This document shows positions 34,090-44,204 of a DNA stretch of 64,000 bases, in pieces. Made by a program: the position numbers and the translations under genes. A model generated the notes under the pieces. That model saw only the letters and a program-made list of their open reading frames with translations, was not told the origin of the DNA and did no database searches. The DNA is taken from contig MU863886.1 of NCBI GenBank assembly GCA_033296885.1, forward strand, positions 186,001 to 250,000, in the 5' to 3' direction. The first letter of the stretch is position 1; every line of letters starts with the position of its first letter. Origin of the DNA: Triangularia verruculosa. Lineage: Eukaryota; Ascomycota; Sordariomycetes; Sordariales; Podosporaceae.

Positions 34090-34285
34090 TAAAAAGAACG
34101 AACTGTAGTATTGATGGATATGAAAAACAGGAAAAACAAAGGGGGAATGATACCATGAGAGAAGGAAAGGGGATAATGTCTTCAACGATACCCATAATAT
34201 TGATGAGCACAAAAACGAGTTAGATAGCTTCAACGGACATACAGATCGCGAAAGACTATAGACTAATGTATTTTGTATTTTTGCT

Positions 34286-36114
34286 TCAGCCTCTGAGATT
34301 CACCAAGACAAAACTTGTCGCCAACGCCGGCAATCTATCCACCACCAACAGCTCCCCTTCCACCCTCCATTCCACACCTCCCCAGAGCGTCTTATCAACA
34401 GTCGTGGCATTCACCACCGGCACCTCGACCCTCCGTTCAATGTCCGCGTACCCCCCATTAACCACCCCAATCAACGCCTTATTTCGCGTCTTATCAACCC
34501 AAACAGCCGCATCCACAATCTCTATCCCCGTCCCAGGCACTCTTGCCTCCACCCTACCCGGCCCATCGACCCCATCCCCTCCCACCAAAAACTCCTTCAC
34601 CGGGCTTCTGGTCACAACCTTTGCCAACTTCCCATGTGCCTCCGCCAGCACCGTACTCGACGGCCAAAGCCAACTGATAATACCCTTCATCCCGTGATTA
34701 AACGCCAGCACATTCATCGCGTGCTCCTCTTCCACCGTTGGATCCCTAAGCCAGTAATCCTGCCCATGAAAACTCTGCGGGTTGTGAAACTTTGTCTTTG
34801 GCCAAAGACCCAGCCATTTTTCGTATTCCGACAGCGTGTCCAGCCGATCAGAGACGTCCTGGACGATACCCTGGCAATTATCACACCCGCAATCCCCATG
34901 GGTAACATTGCATTCGGTGCCCCATTTGGAGAAAGTCGAGTTGATACCGATGGGGTAAACATCAGACATGATGATGTCGGCGCCGGAGGAGTATTCCTTG
35001 AAGTAGTAGTTTTGGCAGTTCAAGGTGACAACTGCCGGGTGGTAGGGATCGAGCTGGTGGATGAGAGACTGGGCTTGGACGGAGAGGTCAAAAGGATCTT
35101 GCCAGCCGTCGGGTCTGTCTTTGGTCAGTGTTGAGGCAGTGAAAAGTATGGAAAAGAACGTACTCATCAGCTGTCCAGTAAGCGAATATCCCAGGGTGGT
35201 CTCTTGCTTGAAGAACGTTTTCTGTCACATAGCTCACGTTTTTGTAGCCATAGCGGAGGTTGTACATGTACTTGAGATCAATGTCGTCCATATAAGACAG
35301 CATCTCCGGGATCTCACTCCAGCTCGCCAAAGGAACCATTCCTGTCAGGCCTAGGTTCTGGTAGGCGTCGATCAGCTTGGTGTCATTTTCACGCAGGAAG
35401 TTGTCGTGTGATGCGTAGAATCCATAGGGCAGATACGGAGCAAAAGTATTGTTGGAAGCAGCATTTTTCACCCAGAGCCCGCCCTTGAGGTTGTCGGTTC
35501 GGGTCACACTTCCATTTAGTTTATCAGGGAGGTAGGAGATGTTGGCAATGACAGTCCATGATGGCTGACCGGACTCGGGTGCGCCATACAATACCACTGG
35601 GTAAGGGTCTAGCCGAGGAGGGCCCAGGCGGGAGAGGTTAAACTGAAAGCGGTTGCCTGTCGTGTTGACTGGGACCGTGGCTTGAACGAGAGGGACGTCA
35701 GTCTCGACCGAGTTGATGGAAAAGATGAACCTGTTGGCCCATTGTGTGCTGGAGTTGGTGGGTGGCCAGATGGTGCCGTGAAAGGGAGAGAAGTCGGCAT
35801 TGACTACGAATTCTCCTTGAGACTCAGAGGAGAGGTAGAGAGAATAGCGAGGTTGGAACTGGACGTGGAGAAGCGGACAACCGCATGGATGAGGACGTGG
35901 TTGGGGGGTTTGTCCACCGGGGTCGAAGTTTGGGTACCTGAAGAGTTCAGCATGATGAGGGGATGAATATACAAGGAGTTGAAACCCACCCAGCTTCATA
36001 CACCTTTCCACACCACCTCGGCCAGTCTGGGTTGTTGCCTGTCTGTTGAGTGTGCACCTGTGACACCAACAACACACCAGTCACCGCCGGTGTCCATAGC
36101 TGTGACCAGACCAT
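34286..36114 (-). CDS. Secreted protein of unknown family, possibly hydrolase-like
   Basis: Three exons (36114-35990, 35937-35164, 35114-34286) give 575 residues. The start at 36114 provides a signal peptide (MVWSQLWTPAVTGVLLVSQ) and a sensible exon 1 ending in CGKVYEAG. The introns have GTGGGT and GTACGT donors. The mature protein has an N-terminal beta-rich part (NPDWPRWCGKVYEAGYPNFDPGG) with N-glycosylation sites, then a region with YGFYASHDNFLREND, MVPLASW and AYWTADEPDGW segments that look like strands of a TIM barrel, then a Cys-rich CGCDNC loop, and a beta-rich C-terminus. Acidic residues at strand ends (TADEPD and IIMSDVYPIG) are suggestive of glycoside-hydrolase-like chemistry, but I cannot name a GH family. 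Extracellular location is well supported; function is not. Confidence 0.82.
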
Positions 36115-36658
36115 CCTTCTTCCACCGTTCTCACCGAGATAATGATGGTGTCATCGAAGGGAGATGCAGAGCGGGGGAGGCCTACCTTATAAGGTATGTT
36201 GTGTGATATTGCCCACATGCAGCCCACTTTATCCGCAGGCAAGATCCGAGAAACGTCGATGGGCAGGCGCATCCCGGGCAACACCCGCAAATGAGGAAGG
36301 TGTCTTGTCCGCCGGGAGTTGCAATTACCTTGGTCGTACCTTGCGTATCGTTGACAAGGGAAGCTACTATCTGCCAACCTGGGACTTCTGTTGATTATCC
36401 ATCCATCTTCTTCCTCCCAATGGACACTCATGGACCTCAAATCATCATAGCCTCGATTTCCACAACTCAAGTATCACAGCCGTCAAAGCCGTTGAAGGAA
36501 AGAAAATCGTGGGTATCATTAGCTAGTACATATCCATATCCGCCCGTCCTGATTAATAACAAGTAACCATCGTACGGTCCCAAATCTTCCATCTGCCATC
36601 ACTGCCCTGTTATCCTGAACCGTCTCGCTCGCTCCAAAATATTGGCAAGTACTGTCTC

Positions 36659-37559
36659 TTAAAACTTCGTCGGAATAAACTTCTGCGCATCCTCCCTCTG
36701 CTGCTCAGCACTCTGAGGGAAAGCCGCAATCCCCGCCACAATGCCAGCCGCCATGAAGCACAGCGAAATAATTGACCAAATCACACCCCAGCACTGACTC
36801 GACCCACCATACCGCTTCGCAAACACACTCGCATCCGAACTGTTGACCTTTCGCAGAATCAAATCATCGCACTGTTTCCATTGTTAGCAAACCCCCCTTC
36901 CGTCAGCTTGTAAGAGAAAAACTTACAATATCCCAAACACTATACAAACTACTCATCACCCCAATAAACAACACCACAAACCTCAACGCCTCCGCCCTCT
37001 GAATAAACCAGCACCCCACCAACAATCCCACCGCCGCCAAAACCGTCCCAATCGTCAACCAATCCCTCCTCCCCCACCAAATCGTAAGCAAAAAACAGAC
37101 CCCAATCACAATACTCGCAATCTTGCTCGCATTGATATTGAAGCCCGCGAACGTCAACAGCGCCCCGATAAGACTACTCCCAAGATACCCCGCCGGCAGC
37201 GTCAGTCCTGACCTCCCCCCTTGCATGTGCGTCACTCCTCCCTCCCGCGGATCAAGCTCGATGGACTTGACTTTGCCTCCGGTAAGAACACACATGATCG
37301 CATGCCCGAATTCGTGAAAGGCAATGACGAGCATCTTGAACGGCCAGAGAACCCAGCGGATGTAGGGCACGTTCCAGAGGATGGCGATGCCGACGACGTA
37401 GGCGCCGATGACGCCGAGGGTTACCTTTTGGGCGTCGGTCACCTCGAGCGCTCGCCTAGAGATTTCGGAGCGGGGGATGAGGTGGGGGGTTACTGTGATG
37501 GCGGCGGCTCGGGCGAGGGTGCGCCAGGTCGGTGGTGCTGGCGGCGTGGTGGGCGCCAT
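36659..37559 (-). CDS. Membrane M50B-like peptidase family protein
   Basis: Two exons (37559-36927 and 36871-36659) give 281 residues. A basic N-terminal tail of about 40 residues is followed by about six hydrophobic segments. The zinc-binding motif HEFGH is at residues 82-86, within a membrane segment (MLVIAFHEFGHAIM), and a GG..HM.GG loop follows, as in the peptidase M50B-like family. Bacterial and plant relatives are intramembrane metalloproteases; the fungal members are uncharacterised. The intron lies between YSVWDI and CDDLILR, in the loop before the last hydrophobic region. Whether it is catalytic cannot be shown here, because the second metal ligand pattern (an N/DPDG-like motif) is not obvious. 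Confidence 0.86.
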
Positions 37560-38148
37560 GATTAAAGTGTGTTATGTGGTGTTTTTTTTGTTTAACTTCT
37601 CGATGTCTTGATGCTGTCTGTCACAAGTTCGAAAAGATGGGGGCGGGGGTTTATCGCAATCGCAAAAACGAGTGTTATTGTCGTCGGGAACGGAGCAGAA
37701 AAGACAGAAATGGAGAGAACAAGAGTTGAATAAAAAGTGGTGTGTTTCAAGTTCTACTTAACACAAAATGCGCTGCGCCTTGCTGCCCTGCTTGCGCGTC
37801 GCCCGTCTGAACAGGGAGCATTGGCGTCTGATCCCAAGCTTCTGGTTGGCCCTGGAATTCCAGGTGGTGGCTTGGAGGGGTTCAGGTACCTGGTCCGAGC
37901 GCTGGTGAGTGTCCCGCGAGTGGAGCCCTCTTTATTTTTAGGTTAGGAAGGCGGCGACGCTAAGCCCCGAGGGCAACCCTGGACTTCAACTGCCGGGACC
38001 CTTGACCTTTGTGGGGATAGCTCTGGGGCAAGCTGACCTCCGGCTCCGGTTCTGTTCTTTATATTCTGTGAGAGTTCAAGAGGCCACACCTAATTACTCT
38101 ATCCTGACAATCGCAATAGCCCCCATCACCATATAATTCACCTTCTCT

Positions 38149-38564
38149 TCACTCCTTCAGCGCATCATGCCCCCAATTCTTCAAGCTCTTATAACTCTTG
38201 CTCCCCGCGTCCCTCTTCGCCGTCTCCTCCTGCGCCAGATGCCGCTTGCAATACGCCACCACCTTCCTCATGTGGGGGATATCGCTCTCCTCGTAGCCAT
38301 CCGGGTCCCGTTCCGGATTCTTGCCCAAGATCTCCACAATGTGCCGCCCGCTCTCGTGCCCTATGCTCTCTCCTGACCCGTCGTCTTTTGACCACCCCGA
38401 CGACGTCGAGGCCGAGGTCTTGAGCCAGTCCTCCAGTTCGGGGGCCGTCATGTTGACCAGCTCGTTGAATTCCCTGCGTGTTCTGGTTTAGTTTGATGGC
38501 CTGTGATGATGAATGATGACGAGGGGTGTGCATACTGGATGACGGTTGAAGTGTCTTTGACCAT
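38149..38564 (-). CDS. Small DUF3140-type protein
   Basis: Two exons, 38564-38536 and 38473-38149, give 117 residues. The first exon encodes only MVKDTSTVIQ. The body matches the DUF3140 pattern: EFNELVNMTAPELEDWLKT, then GHESGRHIVEILGKNP, then a YEESDIPHMRKVVAYCKRHLAQ segment and a basic end with SYKSLKNWGHD. It is a small soluble alpha-helical protein. Related proteins occur in bacteria and fungi, often with the same length, and their role is unknown; DNA binding has been suggested only by annotation. The model closes cleanly. Confidence 0.84.
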
Positions 38565-39487
38565 TTTGACTATGGAATGTTTGAACGGTTCCGTTTTTGA
38601 TGAAGTTTTCATTCGAAATTGAGGCGCTCACAACCCCTTTATCGAGTCAGCTCACAAGAACCAAACCAAACTAAGACACACTGCGTCATCGACATTCCCC
38701 GCCATTCATTGTTCACCACACTTCCGTCACAGCACATCCATTTGCTTTGACGAAACACGATAGTACATCAGAAACAGCATATTCTCTGGGACCCGAGCTA
38801 AAGGTACTAATCTACTTCTCCAGTCCACATTGTCAAAAGTCGACCTCAAAAGAACTGAGAAAAATGTATAAACCGTTATCAAAGCCTCCCCCACTCCGTT
38901 CATGATAAATCGGTAGTTTGCTCTAAAAAGAGAAAGGGCCATAATTAAAACGCCAAACCAAATTAACCCGCACTCCAGTTTTGACCCTCCTTCCCTATGC
39001 GCCGCCCTTGAACATGATACAGTAGTAGCCATGAGAGTTGCCTCCAAATGTCGAACCTCTCAAACACAAAGAAAGATAGTTGACCCGATCCTGCCATATT
39101 GAGACTTTAAATCCATCACAACCTTCCATCTTGCCCAGTCCTCTGATCTGGCAAAGCCCAACTCCCTTTTTCTGATAACAAGGATGAAGGACCGACAGAT
39201 CAGACCAGGCAACGGTCTCTTCCGTCGAAAATGAAGATGATGCAGACCCAAAGTTGACCCCCTGGGAACAAGAAAATCACTTGTCCCTTTTCCGACCCAT
39301 GATGATGGCAACACCTAATAAATTCCACCCCAAATGACTGTCGCGCGCACAAATGTGTAACGCGCACTCATCGATCCCAAACGCCCAAAACCACCCTGAT
39401 ATGCGATAATTGGCCCGACCCAAACTCCATATACGTCAGATGCATGTACCCTCCGAAGTTTGCAGAGATGCTTTGGAATACGTGCGT

Positions 39488-41485
39488 CTACTCCCCCTTG
39501 ACCTTGTGCTCTTTGCCGACCCGGACAATCAGCTCAGCATAGGCGTTCTTGACTTGAGTCCGATTGCAGTTCTCATTGTCGACCATGAAGAGTTCAATGA
39601 CGCCGACTTTGCTTAGTTTGGGCATCTTTCTGACCAGCGCTTTCAGCTTCTCTTGCAGATCGAGAGGCAATGGCTGCTGTGATTTCTTGGTGCCTGCTCC
39701 AGCACTAAGGGCCTGGAATGCATCTGTGGGCGCGGTACGAGAAGCAGGGTTAGCAGGTTGATCTTCGGGTTTAAGACTCAAATTCGCATTTGCAGCTGAT
39801 AATTTCGTCGCATTCCCAGCCGTGCTCGATTTCCCTTTACCTGTGTCAGATTTGGCTGGTTTTGGAGCTTCCCAGTAGGCGGTCGAGAAGGGGTCAACGC
39901 TGTGGTGGTGGTCAAGCTTGTCTGAAAGCTAGTTAGCAGGGCTCGGCGTGATCCAACAGAAATGAGTCTGCTCACCAAGAATAAACTCCATCCTCCACTT
40001 GTACATCTTGATCTCGGGCGTGCCACGTTTGCGGTTTTCCCAGCATAATCCGCTGCTCTCCGGCTCCATAGCGCCTGAGAATACCATCCGCGCAGGACCA
40101 ACGTCATCAGCATCGTCCAGAAAATCCGCCATATCTTCATCGTCATCCTCGTCGTCCTCATCGTCGAGATCCTCGATGTCTTCTCCGTCCTCTTCTTGCC
40201 ACTCCGCCTCCGAATCATAATCGTAGGTTAAGGGAAGAATGTCCTTGCGGACAGGGCACTTGGCTAGTTTTCTAAGACCCGCCAGACCCTTGGGATAATC
40301 ACTGACCGTGCCAATATAAGGCGGCCGCACATCTTCGCCAAATTTGATGGATATGACCGGAACCTGATTCAACAAACTTTGCAGGTGCTTAGCCTGCTGG
40401 GTTGTCTGAGAATCAGATGAAAACTCGGTCATGATCTTCTTCACACTCGGAAAGGTGCGGCCGCGTTTGACCTTGTACGGGAGTTCGAGAATATCCATGG
40501 CATTGAAGGAAGTCGGAGTAGTATGCTGCCGTGTGCCATTGATGTATTCCTCGAGAATTTTTGTTTGGGCGTCCCGAGTATCATCATCCATCTCGAGTGG
40601 TGGCGGAGCGAGCCGAACATGCTCCTTCAGGTAGAAGTCCTTGAACATCTTTGCATACGCAGTCCGTCCGTCATTTTGAGCTTTGGCGGGTGTTTCCGTC
40701 GTAAAGGTCGATGCATCGCCGCTCGGGGTTTTGGCGGTTGGCTGATCCTTCTTCGGGTTGACGGCCTTCAAGGCGAACATACTAGTGAGCGTGGTTTGGC
40801 TACGAGCCTTTTTGGCTGCCTCTTCCTCCTTCTCCCTCTTCTTCTTCTCCTTCTCTTCCTCCTTCTCCCGCTTCTTCTTCTCCTTCTCTTCCTTCTCCCG
40901 CTTTTTCTTGGCTAACTCATCTTCTTTCTCCCGCTTCTTCTTAGCCAGCTCATCTTCCTTCTCCCGCTTCTTCGCTTCCCTCTCCGCTTTCCTGGCCTCC
41001 TCGGCCACAGCCTTCACCGCCTTCTCTTCAGCACTCAGGACTGTGCGTTTCCTCTTCTCGGGGCCCTTCTTGGAAGGATCGTTGCTGGTTTTCGGCGGCT
41101 CAGCAGCTGGCGCCTTGGTCAAGATGACCGGCGGACGAGAGGGCGTATCTGGGGTGGGTAGGTTTAAATTGGGGGAATCATGCGGAGGCGAGCTAAGAGG
41201 AGAGCTGAGATGATCATTTTTGGTGGCCGTATCGTCATTGCTGTTCTTTGGGGATTTGATTTTCTTCTTTGCCGGGCTATTGTTCTCCTCTGTTGGAAGC
41301 CCCAATGTTAGCCAAGACCATCCAGAGACGGTCTGCTGACCCCGAGCCAAACACTTACTGTCACTTCCGCCCGAACCCTTTGGCTTGGGTCCATCTGACT
41401 TCAGGAAGTCATCCAGGGTACGCTTTTTCTTCGCAGAATCGGTCTGCTTGAGGTGCTTATTTGGCTCTTTCGTTGCTAAAGTCAT
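39488..41485 (-). CDS. RLF2: Chromatin assembly factor 1 large subunit (Cac1/Rlf2, p150)
   Basis: Three exons (41485-41359, 41289-39976, 39921-39488) give 624 residues. The N-terminus has a PIP-like motif (KKRTLDDFLKSD) that could bind PCNA. A long charged KER region at about residues 150-225 consists of near-repeats of KKREKEE, the single-helix DNA-binding segment of p150. After it come a region with YAKMFKDFYLKEHVRLAPP, then the acidic ED domain (EDIEDLDDEDDEDDDED) that contacts H3-H4, then a C-terminal winged-helix-like domain (VRKMPKLSKVGVIELFM). The protein loads H3-H4 behind replication forks. The first intron is 69 nt, in frame and free of stops, so its retention would only add 23 residues. 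Confidence 0.94.
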
Positions 41486-43058
41486 CGTGATGTATGTTAC
41501 TGTTGTCGACTGCCTTCCAATGGCTTCTTTTCATCGGTCGGTGGATCGGTCGCTCCGTCGAATGTGGTAATTGCAGCCAAGAAGTGAGAGGGGGTGAAAA
41601 GACAGAGAGGGGTACAATGTCGGAGTAGTTGCCTGGTATAGGTCTGATCGCAGAGAAAAGATGTTGTTGACGGCGATTCTCTAGAAGCTCCGACCACAGG
41701 TTGCAACGTTCAAGTACGAATTTGGGTGGAGATTTGGTGGTTCTGGTGGTTGTTGAGCGAAGACAGCACTTGCCGGCCAATGATTGGCAAATTGGTGAGG
41801 GCCTGGTTTAGCCTGGGCGAAACCGCGTCTTGGTCGCGCCTCCTTATTAAAGAGCGTGTTTCCAACGCGTCAAATTAGCGTAGCGTGCTGTTCTGCCCCC
41901 TGTTGTGGCTTGCTGTGGCGTGGACTGGAGTCACGGAGTGGGTAGTGTGGCTTGTCTGTGTTCTTGGGGAAGCAGATCCGTAGATTATCCGGAGGGAGGC
42001 GGAGGCTGTTAAGGGCGGGAGAGGTGAGAGCGGGAAGAGGTTGAAGTTGAAGCCTGTCGCCAGGTTTATATCTGTTGAGATTGCAATCACTTCACAGATG
42101 ATCTATGACTTTCTATTGCCTCTATTGTCTCTATAGACATAAGCATTGTAGCCGTTTTGTACACTCTAATCCCTGAAAGTTCGTGTAAGTGGGGCGGTCT
42201 TTCGAAAACTTCATACTTCACCTCAACAACCACCAATTTTTACGTGGAAAAAAGGGGTTTATAAGATTCAAGATCCTTAATCCATCTATATCCTCTATTT
42301 TTACGCTTCATTATAGCTATATTGTAGCAAAAACTGTGGCCGTTTGAAAGTACTGGTCCGAGCGCCCGCACTAACAAACTTTCAAGCATTGGACTGTACA
42401 ATATGAATGAATGGACTATCCATCTCGTCTTCTTTGGCAAAGTGGTGAGTTGCTCCCGTTGAGCTCGGCTATTTCAGAGCAAGCGCCGCATTCACTAATA
42501 ATGACCTGTGATATAGGATCGACTTCCAAGGAAATGATCGCAACCAAAATCTGGAAAGCTGCCCAAGCTCTTTGGCATGGCTAGCTCTTGTTTCATAGGG
42601 GAACCACCGGTCTGGTATTTTCTGTCGTCATCGATTGGAGCCCATTCCGCACTGGTTAGCAGGCCACAACGTCACACATGGAGGGGGGAATATACACATA
42701 GAGTATACCAATCAAAACAGATTTTTCATTCAGTGATACGGTATTTCCGCTAAGGTCATAGTCCTGCTTTTTTCCTGCCGCGGATTTGCTCCAACCCATT
42801 GTATATATTGACCTTAACCCTATGGGCCAAACCCTCTGCCACATGCCGTGACTGGCAAAAAAAAACAATAAACAGCGAGTGGCAGAAATGTTGAAACCAA
42901 GAATCCCAAAGAAACACATTGCGCTAGCTATGCCTTGATTTTGAATGACGGCCCGTAAACGATTGTTGCCCTTGAAAATATGGGGGTATAGGTGCGAAGC
43001 CAAGTAAGAAAAACAAAAACGCCGATGGGAAACCCTATTATTTAGCCCTTCATCCATT
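41486..43058. other. Intergenic region without recognised genes
   Basis: About 1.6 kb between the CAF-1 gene promoter side and the 3' end of the next minus-strand gene. The part around 42100-42330 is A/T-richer than its surroundings. I find no conserved frame, tRNA or rRNA. Confidence 0.5.
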
Positions 43059-44204
43059 TTAATCGGGGTTGGCAATATACAAGCGGCCAGCTGTGAGAGT
43101 CATAGTTCTCTCGTCCACACTTCCTCGTCTCTTGAGCTCGTCAGGGGTTCTCAGACTCTTCTCCCGCGTTACTGAGGCATTTCTTGCGCTGTTGTTGGCC
43201 ATCTGTGCACCATTCGCCTGGAGGTCAGGTACAGTGTCCAGTCGCTCGCCACTGCTACCGCTGGCAAAGCTCTTCGCTTTGCCAGTGTAAGCCTCCTCGC
43301 CGGCAAACTGTTGCTCAGCCTGCGCATCCTCTACCAGTGAGCCCGATCGTTCTGGAGTTCCGTGCGGGCTCCACCTGGCTCCTCCACCTTGTGCAGCTTG
43401 GCCGAGGCCTCCGGACGAACGATAAGGTGCTGCTTTCCTGCTGCTAGTCGTGCTACTCCTGCTGGAACTGCCTTGCCGGCGGTGAGATCTGTGAAGTGTC
43501 GCTTCGTCTTCGCTTTCCTCGCCCTCCACCTCGGTGGCACTAAGACGTAGGGGAACACCTCCAACAACATTAAAGTTGCTTCCTGGCGAGTATCCAATAA
43601 CGGTGGGCTTTCCGTGATGTCTGATCTTAGCGGCAACCTTGCCGCCTGCTGAGCTTAGTCCAGTCGAGGTCCGACCAGCGCTCACGGGCCCGAGCGAAGG
43701 GCTGTTGTTCGCCCCAACCACCTCCGAATTCGCCCGCACTTTTGCCATGCGTTGCTGTGCAAGAAGTCTGGCATCCTCTTGTTGAGCGCGGTCGCACCAA
43801 ACTGTAGCCTTTTGCTTTCGAAGAAGTGCCACATAACCGCCAGGCTGCTGAGGGGAACCCGGTGCCCCGCCGGACCGACTTGAGGTGGATCTTCTGATGT
43901 CCATCGAGGGGGAATTTCTGTAAGGGGCGCCGCCACTAGAAATGGTGCTAAATGTATTCACGCTGGGAGATCGGCGTTGGTGTTGCACATGAGGTTGAGC
44001 GAGATGTGTTTGTTGGTAGTAATTGTTCGGCGGCGGCGGCGACTGGAAGTGCATGGGGAAGGTGTTCGACGAGGTTGTGCGGGTCCTCGAGTGTGAGTAG
44101 GCAATTGCACTCATGGCCGGATCCATGGGAGGGGCTCGCCGGCGAGCATATTCGGTTTCAAGCATTGTCCCGGCCGGTCGCGCATGCGACGGCTGAGCGA
44201 GCAT
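43059..44204 (-). CDS. Disordered fungal protein with a conserved core, function unknown
   Basis: A single exon of 381 residues with an ATG at 44204; a second ATG at residue 14 is also possible. Most of the protein is low-complexity (Ser, Pro, Gln, Arg). Two segments look conserved and ordered: about residues 120-160 (GYVALLRKQKATVWCDRAQQEDARLLAQQRMAKVRAN), a charged helix, and about 195-230 (HGKPTVIGYSPGSNFNVVGGVPLRLSATEVEG). No signal peptide or membrane segment is present. I do not recognise the family. The ordered core and full-length open frame argue that it is a real gene, probably of filamentous fungi only. The start lies beside a 3.1 kb spacer that separates it from the divergent SPX-EXS gene. 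Confidence 0.8.
   Translation of the reverse strand: MLAQPSHARPAGTMLETEYARRRAPPMDPAMSAIAYSHSRTRTTSSNTFPMHFQSPPPPNNYYQQTHLAQPHVQHQRRSPSVNTFSTISSGGAPYRNSPSMDIRRSTSSRSGGAPGSPQQPGGYVALLRKQKATVWCDRAQQEDARLLAQQRMAKVRANSEVVGANNSPSLGPVSAGRTSTGLSSAGGKVAAKIRHHGKPTVIGYSPGSNFNVVGGVPLRLSATEVEGEESEDEATLHRSHRRQGSSSRSSTTSSRKAAPYRSSGGLGQAAQGGGARWSPHGTPERSGSLVEDAQAEQQFAGEEAYTGKAKSFASGSSGERLDTVPDLQANGAQMANNSARNASVTREKSLRTPDELKRRGSVDERTMTLTAGRLYIANPD

Noticed and set aside
32953..34233. 426-codon antisense frame over the NCS1 permease
   Set aside because: Low-complexity Arg/Asp/His-rich translation that results from GC-rich third positions of the permease exon; no independent support.
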